Shown here: positions 1 to 31,885 of the stretch, piece by piece
Position numbering within the stretch: position 1 is the stretch's first letter
Layout: each line of letters opens with the position of its first letter
DNA from: Misgurnus anguillicaudatus
Lineage: Eukaryota; Chordata; Actinopteri; Cypriniformes; Cobitidae
Assembly (NCBI RefSeq): GCF_027580225.2
Contig: NC_073352.2
Span: 3,412,501 to 3,476,500 of the forward strand
Direction: 5' to 3'
DNA length: 64,000 bases
Program-made: the position numbers and the translations under genes
Notes under the pieces: generated by a model
What the model was told of the DNA's origin: nothing
The model's input: only the letters and a program-made list of their open reading frames with translations
Databases searched by the model: none

Positions 1-727
1 TCACCTGTGGCCTATCAACAAAAAAAAAAACCACAGTTAAACCCATAAAGGTGTGGCTCCTGACAGATTCAAACCCTACTGCAACATTGTTACACAAGAT
101 TTCCAAACAGCTTATGATAGATTGATTTGAGACTTTTCATTTTGCTGCTAGTTTAGTTAAGTTTTTAAGTTAAGTTTTTAATAATGAATAATATGATCAC
201 ATATCTCCTCACTATTAAAGCTGTAGATTTATGCATTTGGTTTCTCTTTAACATCTCTGTGTGCTACAGTAATCAGACAACACAGTAAACCATCTTGGAC
301 ATATTTCCACAATGTTTTTATTTAATGCCTAAAGCATGTTGCTTTCATGGTCAGTGCAAATAATTCACCATCAATTTGCATGTACAGTTTCCTTTCCAGG
401 GAATGTACTTTTTTTTTTATGAATGCACATAGATTATGATGATAGTAAGTTCAAGCTATGTTCATTGTGTCTCTGCTGTACTGTGTCTTAACCAAACTAT
501 TTGCCTACTAAATGTGAAACTTCCATGCGACATGACAGCCAGTTACAACATGTCATGTTTAAGATACAGTTATGCAACGTTTTTGACAGATGAGAGTTAT
601 ATGTCTTGTTGCTTAGTATGAGCAGTGAAACATGACACAACATTATACAGAAATATGTATTTCTTAACCTTTAGTCAAATTGATTCACATTGTTCATTGT
701 TGTAATTCACGATTCCTCTTTTCACAG
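1..727. other. Intronic or upstream DNA of the beta-thymosin gene
   Basis: AT-rich sequence ending in a polypyrimidine tract and cacag acceptor at 727. No earlier thymosin exon (the actin-binding LKKTET segment) was found here, so the 5' exons should lie left of the window. I see no recognisable element in it. Confidence 0.5.
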
Positions 728-768
728 ATATTGAGCAAGAGAAAAAAGCTGTACAGGCGGGAAAATGA
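728..768 (+). CDS. Beta-thymosin, last coding exon (partial gene)
   Basis: A short terminal exon follows a cacag acceptor and reads (x)IEQEKKAVQAGK then TGA at 766-768. The IEQEK run matches the conserved C-terminal segment of beta-thymosins (KETIEQEK in thymosin beta-4; the beta-15 type has a similar but extended tail). Beta-thymosins are about 44-residue cytoplasmic peptides that bind and sequester G-actin. The tail here is longer than in beta-4, which resembles beta-15 more. The preceding exon with the start codon and LKKTET actin site is outside the window. TMSB15 lies on human Xq22, near homologues of the other genes here, which supports the call. The identification rests on 12 residues, so a chance match is possible. 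Confidence 0.6.
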
Positions 769-1110
769 ATCTAACCTGTCACCACTCCTCTCACTTCCTG
801 TCCCGCCCCCCTTGGACCCTCTACTTCTGCATATGAAATCATACTAAAATCATTGTTATTTTTTACTGTACAAGATGAAAACTGTATAATCGTGTTTTAA
901 TTGCAGCTGTGGATATTTTCAGTCTTTTATCATGTTATTTTGAGAGGTGACTGATGTTTTTGCAGCCTTCTGTCATCAACATATCATGACTGTCAATGCA
1001 ACTCGTGTCATCTGAATCTGCTATTATTCGTGACCGGTTAATCTTATAAATAACATGTAAGATGATAGTTTTGTTTTATAAATAATAATAAAGTTTTAAA
1101 ATGTATTCCA
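769..1110 (+). other. 3' UTR of the beta-thymosin gene
   Basis: Non-coding sequence from the TGA to just after the AATAAA at 1087-1092. It starts with a C-rich stretch and becomes AT-rich. The end is inferred from the signal only. Confidence 0.5.
1087..1092 (+). promoter_or_regulatory. Poly(A) signal of the beta-thymosin gene
   Basis: AATAAA about 320 bp after the stop codon, within a run of AAT repeats. Confidence 0.55.
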
Positions 1111-1642
1111 GTGAATTTAGTACTGCTGTTGTACACATTAAAAGCAGAGTGTACGATTTTTGAAAAACACTTTGGACCATCAAAACACACTTGTAGCCAA
1201 TTAGCAGTAAGGGGCGTGTCTACTAACGGACATCATTGCCTGGGGTGCGTATGTGTGGGGCGGGTCTATCAAAAGAAGGTCCAGATTCTATTGGGGTAGG
1301 GGTGTGTTTGTTTCAAATGTTAACATTGGCTTTCAGAAATCATGTACCCTGCCTTTAACAATGGGAACATTTCATAGAAAAAGGAAATACATAAATATGT
1401 TTTGGTTTTGTAAAAATGATTAGATTACATATACAGTGTTGGGTAAGTTACTAAAAAAAGTAATTAGTTACTAATACTTTAATTGTGTAATTAGATTACT
1501 GTATGCATTACTATCTCCAAAATGTGTTTAATTACGTATTACTAATTACTTGTTAAATGATACAAAGATATGCTTGAAATGGCTCGAAAAGTAAATATGA
1601 TTTATAAGGAAGTAAATAAATTATTCTGGTCACACAATTTAA

Positions 1643-1873
1643 GGTCCAATTCTCACTAACTATTAACTACTTTTTAATATACTCCTAATTACTGCTTGTT
1701 TATACTTAGTAAAGTAGTTGTTAAGTTTAAGTAGGCCTATTGCTAGAACTGGGTGGATTAAGAATGTAAAGTAAGGTTTTGCAGAATCAAGCATTAATAT
1801 GTGCTTTTAAAGTACTAATAAACAGCCAATATATCTGTAATAATAATGCCAATAACCAACTAGTGAGAATTGT
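1643..1873. mobile_element. Nested MITE in the 1434-2322 element
   Basis: CCAATTCTCACTAACTA near 1646 is mirrored by TAGTGAGAATTG near 1861-1872, enclosing about 230 bp. Non-coding, typical of a small hAT-like MITE; exact ends are uncertain. Confidence 0.45.
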
Positions 1874-1973
1874 AAACTACACTATAGTGTTACCATTATT
1901 TTTATTAACTTTCCAAAGTATTCAAAGCGAGAAGGATACATAAAAAACATGCATTTTAACCTTAGACTTTAAA

Positions 1974-2157
1974 GGGCAGTTTTCCTGACAGGGATTAGAC
2001 TAGTCCTAGACTAAAATAAATGTACGAGCTGTCCAAACTGAAAACAACTTAAAATACATCAGTGCCCTTTGTTTTGCCTCAAAATGTTTTTAGTAAGGCG
2101 TGTTATATTTCCTAATTAAAGGCCTAGTCAGCTAATCCCTGTCTGGGAAACCACCCC
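1974..2157. mobile_element. Nested MITE with about 25 bp inverted ends
   Basis: GGGCAGTTTTCCTGACAGGG at the left end pairs with CCCTGTCTGGGAAACCACCCC at the right, allowing a few mismatches. About 184 bp and non-coding, inside the 1434-2322 element. Confidence 0.6.
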
Positions 2158-3065
2158 TAAATGTTGATATTAAATCCACTATTGTATTCTTCAGTCCAGT
2201 ATTTAAAGTAACTGTAATTGAATTACAGGAAAAATAAGAGTAATCCCGTATTTTACCTTTTCAAGGAAAAGTAATTAAAATACAGTAACTAATTATTTAA
2301 TAACTAGTTACACCCAAAACTGGACGTACACTAGAAGGAATGGGTTTCATCTTTTACATTTGACACCAAACATTCGTGTGTTCATATCTAAAAACAACCA
2401 ACAGTCTAACATAAGCATTTATTTGTTTAGCAGACACTTTATTCAAAGCAGCTTGCAAATGAGGATAAAAGCATATATTCATGGGCTTATGTTGCACAGT
2501 AACTTCCAATCACATTTCAGTGTTGTACAATGTGTAATGTGTGTGAATTGCAGCACATTATTCCTCTTGCTGTGGTTTTTGGACTGTTTTAGTCTCTGCC
2601 AAAGAGAAGCATTCCCAAAGAATTCCTTACTGTAATGTTTATACATTTCAGGCAGATTGCACCATGTCTCAATTCTGTAATGATCAGATATATAAAGTCT
2701 TTGTTTTATATTTTTCATGGAGTGCAGTCTTTATAATGCTGACCTTTTCTACTTCATTAAACCTTTCCATAGAGAGTTGCTTGTTTGCAAAGGCAAACCT
2801 CATTCCTATTGATTATGGTTAGTGACTTGAACAAACCAAACCCTGTTAAACGTTGGCATGTAACCCGCACAGTGTTTTCTGCCATGGACAAAAATGATTC
2901 CTCGGCTGTTTAAGGGTGTGCTATAATTTTTTTGGCGATTGGACTTATGCAACCACATTGCATTGTTCTGGCAACCACCCAGAGCACTGTATACATTAAC
3001 AGAAAAAAGGGCGTTACTGTAGCGTTACAGGTACCACACTCACTGACATCACCATATATATATAT

Positions 3066-3273
3066 CACTGTAAAAAAATTCTGTAGAAATTACAGTATTA
3101 CTGGGTGTTACTGGCAACTAGCTGCCAGTAACTTACCGAAGATTTTACATTTATGTTATTTACTGGCAACATTTTGTTCAAAGTTAAATGAATATGAAAC
3201 ATTTTTAGACTTTATCTTCTACAGTAAGTTACTGGCAACCAGCTGCAAAATTACAGCAATTTTTTTTACAGTG
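3066..3273. mobile_element. MITE with CACTGTAAAAAA termini
   Basis: It begins CACTGTAAAAAAATTCTG and ends with the mirror sequence TTTTTTTACAGTG. The centre contains further inverted copies of 'TTACTGGCAACTAGCTGC'-like sequence. About 208 bp in a TA-rich flank. Confidence 0.65.
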
Positions 3274-3376
3274 ATATAAGTTATTGTGTAGTATTTTCTT
3301 GCACATGTAGCGTACTTATGCAAATTATGTGTATGTATTTTAAAATCACAAACAACATCTATACTAAATATATATG

Positions 3377-3780
3377 TGGTTCAGTGAGTAGCACGGTTGT
3401 CTTGCAGTAAAAAGGTCCCTGATTTGAGCCCCGGCTAGGTGGATTTTGCATGTTCTCCTTGTGTCAGTGTGGGTTTACTGCGGTTACTCTGGTTTCCTCC
3501 CAGAGGCCAAAAACATGCAGATTAGTTAAATTGGAGATGCCAAATTGCTCAAACCTGTGTGTGGATCAACTTTTGCATGGTTTAACCTGTTCCTGCCATG
3601 AATATAGCCGTAGATGCTGGAATGGTGTTAAGAATGAACACATAAACAAACACACAATGAATTCATCTTCAGCTAGAGTATCTGGCCATAGGATCATTTC
3701 CCAAGACACGTGCAAATTTATAAAATATTGAATGCACTACAAAAGTGGCTACTAAATGCTTAAATGTAAAGTAATATAAG
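3377..3780 (+). mobile_element. Degraded DANA-like tRNA-derived SINE
   Basis: The sequence follows the layout of the zebrafish DANA SINE. A tRNA-related head has a box-B-like GATTTGAGCCCCGG near 3420, then the 'TTTGCATGTTCTCC' block (3445), a 'GTGTGGGTTTACTGCGGTTACTCTGGTTTCC' type block, and 'CCAAAAACATGCAGATTAG' type sequence (3507). Many mismatches and indels indicate an old, inactive copy. DANA-type SINEs are characteristic of cyprinids. Confidence 0.65.
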
Positions 3781-5432
3781 TATATCTTAAGCATGTAGCT
3801 TAAGAGGTCATGTTAGGTGAACTGAAGTAAAGTATTTTTTCATTGTAATTTCTTTTACTATTATTTGTTTGTACTTTAAAAAACCAAATTCTCTTCAAAA
3901 TATAAAAGCATGATATAGGTCAGTGCTATAGCAATGTTAATGAAACTATTTCTTTATATGCACAAACTCTGAGCTTTCAGAAGAAAAGTTTACCTGCCAG
4001 ATGAACCACAACGAAAACAGAAAAATGTCTCTGTGATGCTCCAGCAAGAGTTTACATGAATGGAATGACATAAATCATGTGGTTTTAAATAGCTGTTGTT
4101 TAATGTTTACAGCGTTTCTATATAAATGTATTCTTTTTAATCAATTAATCAAAAATTGTATACATTTCTATGATTATATATAAGGGTGTTCATGTTAGGT
4201 CCTTTAAGGGATTATAAACAATTAGCTCAATGCTGTTTAAAATAGTTTTAAATATTATATATCCAGTCACAACACAGAACATGTTAACTTCACAAAAGTA
4301 TGTCGATTAACTACCCTTATCTGAGTCTGTACCACACCTTTACTCCCAAACTTACATTTCATCCTCACTTACAGTTGTGTAAAGACGTGCCAAAAGGTGT
4401 GGTGGAGTACACTGACACATGATAACTGTATTATTTTAACTAGTATATTTGAAGTTTGAAAAATAAATATATGCAAAATGTATATGTAACAAAAAAGGCT
4501 GAATACCTGTAGTGTTTTGTTTTATCTGTATAGATAGCAACATGTTTATGCACGCAGAAGAAAGATAACAAACCGCATTGATGCACATTCCATACGTCAG
4601 CAGTATGAACAACATATTGATTCCACAGACATGTGCTGTATGAATGCATATTATTAATTCACAGAGATAAGGAGCGCACTGAAAGTGAAAAATAACTATA
4701 CGACTATTTACCACAAGAATTTAGGTTCTAAACAAGAATGTGTTTTATTGCATTTGGACATGCATGGTCATGTCAAGGGTGCATACTTGTGTGCTGGTGT
4801 AGACTGATCAGATATAGCTATCAGGTATTAAGAAGAAAATACAACCTGTGGGCAGATGTTTATGTGTGTATTTGCGTAAGGCTCTTTATACGACAACATA
4901 CTGTATATATGAGATACAATATTTTGTTACTGTAATCAAATCGGTTTCATACTTTACTTCACATTAACATTTAAGACAAAGTCAAATACACATACAGAAC
5001 ATCACAAATATATAGCATGCAATGTAAGATGGTATACATTTGTTATGGTCCTTCAATCTAAGTCTATGGGACGTTTTCACCTTTATTATGTTGCGCAAGG
5101 CAAAGGTTTGGTCACTACGAAAGTTAAAGTACATTTGATTCATTTAAGGTCTACATTGTGAGAGACGAGTTACTGTGGGTTTGTGTTATCACTTTAATCA
5201 ATACTGAACAATACTGATACTTGCATTACCAACCACAACTAATAACATGCATTACAAAAATAAGATATATGAATTTTGAAAAACTGCAGCGCAAGAACTC
5301 TTCCATGACTTTAAGACATGAACCAGATTTTAATCCTGACACTATCAAGTTGTTTTAGACTGTTAGTATAGTAGGCACTCCGACACACCCATGCACACAA
5401 AGTTCACTTTTTATCGGCTACGTATGATGTCA

Positions 5433-5433
<1 letters not shown>
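3781..5433. other. Intergenic DNA without recognised features
   Basis: AT-rich sequence between the SINE and the CA microsatellite. Only short chance ORFs without coding character. I see no element ends or RNA gene. Confidence 0.4.

Positions 5434-5520
<87 letters not shown>
5434..5520. repeat. (CA)n microsatellite
   Basis: About 43 uninterrupted CA units followed by ATGC and AGAC degenerate repeats. Confidence 0.98.
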
Positions 5521-5523
<3 letters not shown>

Positions 5524-6229
5524 CATGCATACAGACAGACACACAAACAAACACACACCTCTAATCACTCACATTTTGTGTACAACTTCTAAGAGAAACT
5601 TGTTTGATGGCATACTTGCTCATGTAATACTACACTATTGCTAAACTTTTTAAAATCTTTTTAGTTTTATTTATTTTTAACTTTGATAACCGTCACGCTT
5701 CATTCACCATTTTAATTTTTCTCATTTTTATATGTTATATCGTTGTTTATTTAATGTTTTTCTTTTTTTTAGTTTGGAAACCTCCAGATTTTACAAGCTT
5801 GCCACCACATGTTAGTGGCCGCCCATTTACTGCTCATCGACATCTGTGATTTTCCACAAACACTGTAGGCCTATATTATGACATTAGTATTTTATCATAT
5901 TGTTTTATTATAATTACATTATTATACATTAATACAAAGTAGACATAATAAAAATTCAAAATATAAAAAACTGCTATAATGGCACAGAAGAGTGAAAATG
6001 ATTGCAAAATCATACCACATGACATCTGCTAATGTTTGCTGGAACATTTATCAGAACTAAATAAGAACTGTGTTCTACGATTAGTTAACAAAAACAAAGC
6101 ATTACTCTTTTATTTAAACATTAGCTTTATTTTTTTAACAATTTAGAATTAAACATATAATGTGTCATGTTCTTTATGCACAGTGATAACATGCAGCACA
6201 AATGCTTGTATGGTTGTAAATGATGCATT

Positions 6230-6233
<4 letters not shown>
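5521..6233. other. Intergenic DNA between two microsatellites
   Basis: AT-rich, with no convincing ORF, element end or RNA gene. Confidence 0.4.
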
Positions 6234-6298
<65 letters not shown>

Positions 6299-6322
6299 GG
6301 CTCTTTCTCTCTCTGTGTGTGT
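6234..6322. repeat. (TC)n microsatellite with a short (TG)n tail
   Basis: About 60 bp of pure TC, then interrupted CTCTTTCT units and GTGTGTGT to 6322. Confidence 0.97.
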
Positions 6323-7094
6323 AATGAATAGCCAGAAGTGTAATTAGGAAGCTGTTAAGGGTGCGGCTTGGACATTATTTCTAATTTTATAGTGGATATC
6401 CTGCAGCAGGCCTTGCTTTTTGATTTAAGTGGTAACACACTTCAAACGTCTTCAGTAAAAGTTAAAAAGTATTTCAGTTAAAATAAATTTCAATATGTAA
6501 TATTGATAAACTAAAACTAATAGTGTGCAGAATGGCATAATATAATATTTTCTTACTATTTTGTTAAACTGTATTGTGTGGCGTACAGCCTTTGGCATGG
6601 ATTAAAGGGGAATTTGTCCCAGGCCTTATGAATTGTGCAACAGCCACGCCTACAACATTTCTAGTAGGCTATGCAATGAGAGCACACTGTGTGGGGTAAT
6701 ATGGCAGTGTGCTTGACATTTTATAACGTTTTAACATAGAATAAGAATAACAATGGAAAACAGCCATTGTTATGCCCATAATCACAGCCGACAAGAATGT
6801 GCTTTACTACACTTTAAAATGTTTATTGATATGTTTACTATTTCACATACTATTGCATACAGTCAACTACTTTTTTTTAAGTAGTAGTTATAAAGTTTAC
6901 CTTACCTTATTTAACGCAGTGTTCAGTAAAGTCGTATGTTGTTCTGGTTTACATCTAGTAATGCAACTATAAGCTGGTCAAGTTGTGTGTGTGTGTGCTG
7001 CCATCTTCTGGTCAGAGTCATTGAACTGAATGCTGACGTACAACCAACAGCCAGCAGGCGGCGCTTAATCTTCAATTGTGGTTCTTCCTTACTG
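6323..7094. other. Intergenic DNA upstream of the SLAIN promoter
   Basis: AT-rich. Contains a short (GT)n near 6984 and no supported gene or element. Confidence 0.4.
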
Positions 7095-7149
7095 CAATGG
7101 GCGGGACTTCTTATCTGATTGGTTCAATCGCTGTCAATCAACAGGTCGA
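7095..7149 (+). promoter_or_regulatory. Probable SLAIN core promoter
   Basis: A GGGCGGG Sp1/KLF-type box (7099-7105) is followed 12 bp later by an inverted CCAAT box (ATTGG, 7118-7122). It lies just upstream of an inferred non-coding first exon, with no TATA box. Inferred from motif spacing only. Confidence 0.5.
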
Positions 7150-7289
7150 AGGCAAGGCAAACGACGAGCTAACTAGCTCTACGGCAGAGTGAATGGAGTA
7201 GAGCAGCCTCCATTTACTAAACTATTTATTTTATTTAATCTATTTTTATTTGAAATCTGTTGTTTGGATGATCTGTGGCGGAAAGAGAG
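7150..7289 (+). other. SLAIN non-coding exon 1 (5' UTR)
   Basis: Inferred leader exon ending at a strong donor, AGAG|GTATGT, at 7289/7290. It would splice to the acceptor at 8084, nine bases before the ATG. The start is a guess set by the promoter motifs. Confidence 0.45.
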
Positions 7290-8093
7290 GTATGTTGATT
7301 AAAACATCACAGTTACAAGCTCAACGAAAGCAGCAGGTCGGGTTTACATGCATGCTACTACTACAAAGAAACATACAGGTGTTAGCCTAATGTTAATGTA
7401 ATCGATACTGGATCATTATTGTTGTATCAAATACAGCAATCTCACGTTCATTGCTAATAATATGTACAGGGAAAATAGGTCGTTTTGAAAGTTTATTCAT
7501 TTGGCGCGTTATAGCTAACTGTTAGTTAGATAAAGATCACTTGTTTGCGGATTTGTTTGGCTAACTCGTGTGCCGTTGTTATTGTTAGGGACATTTTATT
7601 TATCCATTTCATTTATATCAGACTTGTACTCTTAACAGCACGTTTGACCTTCAAACAACTTTAAACAACCCGATCAAAACTAACTAAGCTTGAACTTCCT
7701 GAGCATCACTACAATAACATTAATTGACAAGAAGACGACAGCAGATAATAAAACAAATAGTTAAAGTTGTATGAAAGGTATTAGCATGAAACAGAAATTA
7801 AACCAAACCAAAGTTTTTTTTATGGTATTTATGTTATTGTTTCAGACTGCAAACACGTGAATTAAGTGTATGAAACAAAATGATGAATAAATTAAAAAAG
7901 GAGCACACACGGTGAAACAACATATTGTCAAGACAGAAGAGGATTGAAATAAATTATAAACCTATCAAACTGGTTTTGAGAAATGCAGTAAGCTATGTTG
8001 TTGTAGGCCTGATCTATTTTCCAGTGATTTTTCCCAATGTGTATTTTGCAATTAATATTAATCCCTCTGTTTGAACATCCACAGTGTCGGAGA

Positions 8094-28503
<20,410 letters not shown>

Positions 28504-29220
28504 AGCCCCGAGAGACACTTGTGTCGTCTTCACAGATATGGTGCAGAAAATCTACACAGAGGCTTTAAAACAAAGAGTTGTTATGCTTGTGTGAATCATC
28601 TCTAAGCCTCGAGAGTGATGATGAGATCTGGCAACAAACACTGATGTTGTAATATGTTGCTTGTTTATAAAATGTCAATATGCTTTATTTTCATGAAACC
28701 TGGGGAAGCTACTTGAATACGAAATGTGTCCTGTAATATGTTAATCTGTGTGAAACGATGTGTGGAATTTAATTCCTAGACTGTGGAGCAATCTGATATT
28801 GATTTTGCATGTTTGCCTAATTTTAGAAATGAAGGAAATATGATTTATATGTGGAAGTTTTTAAAACTCTTAATTCGATGGTGTAGCTATATTCTGGCAA
28901 GAAGGAAATTTTCTAGACATAACAGAGCAATATCTTGAGTAATGTTTTCTCCGACCTCAAACGTGAAAGAAGAAAAAAACAACTGAAATTGAGGTCATGG
29001 TGTGCCAAGGTGCATAACTACTGCAACACTGTCTCTCAGGTTTAAGTTGCTACACTTTCACTCCATAGAGAACTCTGAATTTTAATATGGATGCCTGTAT
29101 TGTCCAGATGTAAAAAGATGCACTAAGCCAGTAAAACCTAAAAATATCTGAGTATGCAATGATGAGCAGAGTGCCTCAGAAAATCACAAACTGTAATAAA
29201 TCCATTTCAGCAATAAACTA
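28504..29220 (+). other. SLAIN 3' UTR
   Basis: About 700 bp of non-repetitive AT-rich sequence after the stop, ending near two AATAAA signals at 29195-29200 and 29212-29217. Confidence 0.65.
29195..29217 (+). promoter_or_regulatory. Tandem poly(A) signals of the SLAIN gene
   Basis: Two AATAAA hexamers 17 bp apart, the first canonical signals after the stop codon. Confidence 0.65.
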
Positions 29221-29889
29221 AATTGAAGTGCCATTGTTGTTCATTTCAGCTAGACTACTTTGCTTTGCAGCAACATTAAAGGCCAGATGCTGTATTTTTG
29301 TACATAATGAACTCCACCTTTCCAACTTCATGATCCAGATTTTGCACTGAACATCAAGTGGTGACAATGCAAACCTGTAACGTGTATTTACTGTTGCCTG
29401 GGTCATTTGCTCTAAAGTGAGATAAACATGCATTAGCATATATGATGCAAAATGAAGAGTAATTATTAAACAGTGCAGTGGAGAGATGTTTTTATTTTTA
29501 CTCGAGCAGATATTTATAACAGCCCATCCAATCACATTTTATCTGCATTTCCTTGTAACACTGTCTTTGGCAATATTTCAGATAGCGATATACTTCCTGG
29601 CTCCCGTGTCACCCTGTCTTTGTCATTAAGCCTCACCATTGGTTGAATTTAATATAAACATTCAGATGCACTTACCCCTGGAGGCGTCCCCAAAGTGTCA
29701 CCACAGTGACGCAGCGCGAGTTCCCTCGAAAGGGAACTGTAACAATATATCTTAAAAGGTAAAACAATGTAACCTTGCTCTCACTTGAAATGTGTCCATT
29801 TAATCCATGAATTTGAGAGTATTGGAACTGGAAAGTCCTTAAAAGGTCCTTGAATTTGAAGTTAACTAAGGTGTGGGAACCCTGTAAGT
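29221..29889. other. Intergenic DNA between SLAIN and a Tc1 remnant
   Basis: AT-rich. A GC-richer patch at 29670-29735 (CGCAGCGCGAGTTCCCTCGA) resembles a common fish repeat end. No gene. Confidence 0.35.
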
Positions 29890-30200
29890 ATCAACGGCTT
29901 TAATTGACAATTACATTATGAGTCAATATTTGCAATGGTGACCCTATTTCTATTTCAAGACCTCTGCAATTCACCCTGGCATGCAGTCAATCAACTTTTA
30001 ATCACACTGTTGGCAGTCCATTCTTGCACAATCAATGCTTGGAGTTTTTCTGAATTTGTGGTTTTTGTTTGTCCACACGCACCCTGAGACTTGACCACAA
30101 GTTCTCAATGGGATTAAGGTCTGGCGAGTTTCCAGGCCATGGACCCAAAATTTGTATGTTTTGTTCCCCAAGCCACCAGTTATGACTTTTGTTTTATGGC

Positions 30201-30392
30201 AGGGGTGGGGAACCCAGTCCTGGAGGGCCACTGTCCTGCAGAGTTATTTCCAATCCTAATTAAGCACACCTGAAAAATCAAATTCAAGTCTTCAGGATTA
30301 CTTGGAAATTAAATTCAAGTGTGTTTGATTAGGGTTGGAACTAAACTGTGCAGGACAGTGGCCCTCCAGGACCCAGGGTTCCCCACTCCTGA
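30201..30392. mobile_element. 192 bp palindromic MITE with 8 bp duplication
   Basis: AGGGGTGGGGAACCCAGTCC mirrors GGACCCAGGGTTCCCCACTCCT. Exact TTTATGGC duplications (30193-30200 and 30393-30400) flank it. It inserted into the Tc1 remnant. Confidence 0.88.
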
Positions 30393-30540
30393 TTTATGGC
30401 AAGGTGCTCCATCATGCTGGAAAAGGCATTGTTCGTCACCATTGGTTGGGAAAAGTTGCTCTTGAAGGATGTTTTTGTACCATTCTTAATTCATGGCTCA
30501 GTTCTTAGCCAAAATGATGAGTCTCCCTTGGCTGAGAAGT

Positions 30541-31072
30541 AAAGGGCTTATTATAGTTGTGCAAGGGTCCAACAGCGTAGGCTACGTTCCGGTTTTCATA
30601 TACTACACCGTCCGCTTTGATGTGCAATGCACAATTTCCTAATATTGTTCAGGAGTCCCCAACAACAGGTTTAAATGCATGCAAGGCCAAAAAACTGTCA
30701 TTTTCTAAAAATTTTACACATGCAGACCGCTAGGCAGTATCCATGTGTGTAACCCACAGTAGCAGTGCAACAGCCAAAGAAGGTGCAGCTTGGCCAGTAA
30801 ACCCACAAACAAAAAAGCAGCAGCTTGTTGTGTATGATTTGAAAAGACCAGCAGTGATGGAAGTAAAAACATAGATTTTTGTTGCAGTCGAAGTAAAATC
30901 AATCCTCAACTTGGCCCATCTTTGGTCTCACCATCGCAAGTGGAAATGCGACACAGATTTTTTTTACCTGATGGGAGGGGTTCTAATCACAGCGCTTGCG
31001 GTCCACGTAGAATGTGGGCATAAGGCTACGCACAGCCTATGCATAATCTACGGCGTAGAACCTACGCAAGAA
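30541..31072. mobile_element. Inverted-repeat element with TTATAGTTGTGC ends, copy 2
   Basis: Same family and orientation as 22872-23378: AAAGGGCTTATTATAGTTGTG at the left, CTACGCA repeats at the right, and shared interior. It is itself interrupted or extended by a repeat at 30633-30715 that recurs at 35529-35626. Confidence 0.65.
30633..30715. repeat. Dispersed repeat, copy 1
   Basis: AATTTCCTAATATTGTTCAGG, AGTCCCCAACAACAGGTTTA and AAATGCATGC are nearly identical to 35529-35626. Confidence 0.7.
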
Positions 31073-31640
31073 TTTAAATTATACTTAACACCTCATGTTG
31101 CTTTACTGTTGGCATGACACAGTCTATCCCAGTTTTTAAACCGTGTACCATTTGTTTTTCCTGGAAAGAAGTGGCTTCTTTGCTGCCCTTCTTGACACTG
31201 GGCCATCCTCCAAAAGTCTTTCTCCAACAGTCTCCAACACTGTGCGCGTGCAGATGCATAAACACCTGCCTGCTGCAATTCTTGATCAGGCTCTGGTGTT
31301 GTCCCGATCGTGCAGCTGGATCAGCCATAATAAAGAATTGTACAAAAACGTCCTTTAAGAGCAGTATAGTGATGAACAATGCCATTTATGATGGAGCACC
31401 TTGCCAAAGTGATAACTAAGTGACTGAGGGAACAAAACATCGAAATTTTGGGTCCATGGCCTGGAAACTCAACAGACCTCAATCCCAAGGCGGGTGGACA
31501 AATTAAAATTCTGACAAACTTCAAGCATTGATTTTGAAGAATGGACTGCCATCAGTTAGGATGTGGCCCTTATGGTGATTGACAGCATGCCTAGGCGAAT
31601 CGCAGAGGTCTTGAATAAAGATAAAGGTCAACACTGCGAA

Positions 31641-31885
31641 TATTGAGTTCGTGCATAAACTTAATGTAATTGTCAATGAAAGCTTTTGACACTTATGAAA
31701 TGCTTGTAACTATACTTTAGTACCATACTGTAGTAACTTCTGACCAAAAGATTTAAAAACATTGACTTTGTGAAAATTAATATTGGTGTCGTTCTCAAAA
31801 CTTTTATCCACAGCTTGCTCTTAAATCACTTGGGAAATTAAAAGCAAATGCATTCGGTAAACAGCGCAGAGGTTTGTGTATGAGG
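31641..31885. other. Spacer upstream of the znf711 promoter
   Basis: Short unassigned stretch between the Tc1 remnant and the GC-rich promoter. Confidence 0.4.

Larger units (their letters stand above)
1434..2322. mobile_element. Non-autonomous DNA element with 'TGTTGGGTAAGTTAC' type ends
   Basis: The left end CAGTGTTGGGTAAGTTAC (1434) is mirrored by the right end AGTTACACCCAAAACTG (to 2322). Long imperfect subterminal repeats of AGTAATTAGTTAC type follow on both sides. The same end sequence recurs at 63409. No ORF of note. It hosts two smaller inverted-repeat elements. Confidence 0.6.
29890..31640 (-). mobile_element. Rearranged Tc1-like transposon with inverted duplication
   Basis: The minus strand at 30000-30150 encodes [20 protein letters not shown], the C-terminal catalytic block of a Tc1 transposase (DDE, with the E of PIENLW). 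The minus strand at 31093-31320 carries the more N-terminal basic region. At 31430-31640 the C-terminal part appears again on the plus strand (GTCCATGGCCTGGAAACTC; AGGTCTTGAATAAAG). The two C-terminal arms are inverted copies, and a MITE (30201-30392) and another element (30541-31072) interrupt the unit. Frameshifts and stops make it inactive. Confidence 0.75.

Noticed and set aside
3377..3450. Functional tRNA gene
   Set aside because: Box-B-like sequence is present but it is part of a SINE with DANA-type body and lacks a foldable cloverleaf.
5434..5520. CA repeat considered as a CRISPR-like or satellite array
   Set aside because: A pure dinucleotide repeat; no spacer structure. No CRISPR array exists in the window.
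6162..6347. Open frame with a long Ser-Leu repeat
   Set aside because: Translation of the (TC)n microsatellite.
8037..8093. In-frame upstream ATG extending the SLAIN ORF by 19 residues
   Set aside because: The extension (including LILIPLFEHP) is intron: it is the polypyrimidine tract and the cacag acceptor at 8084.
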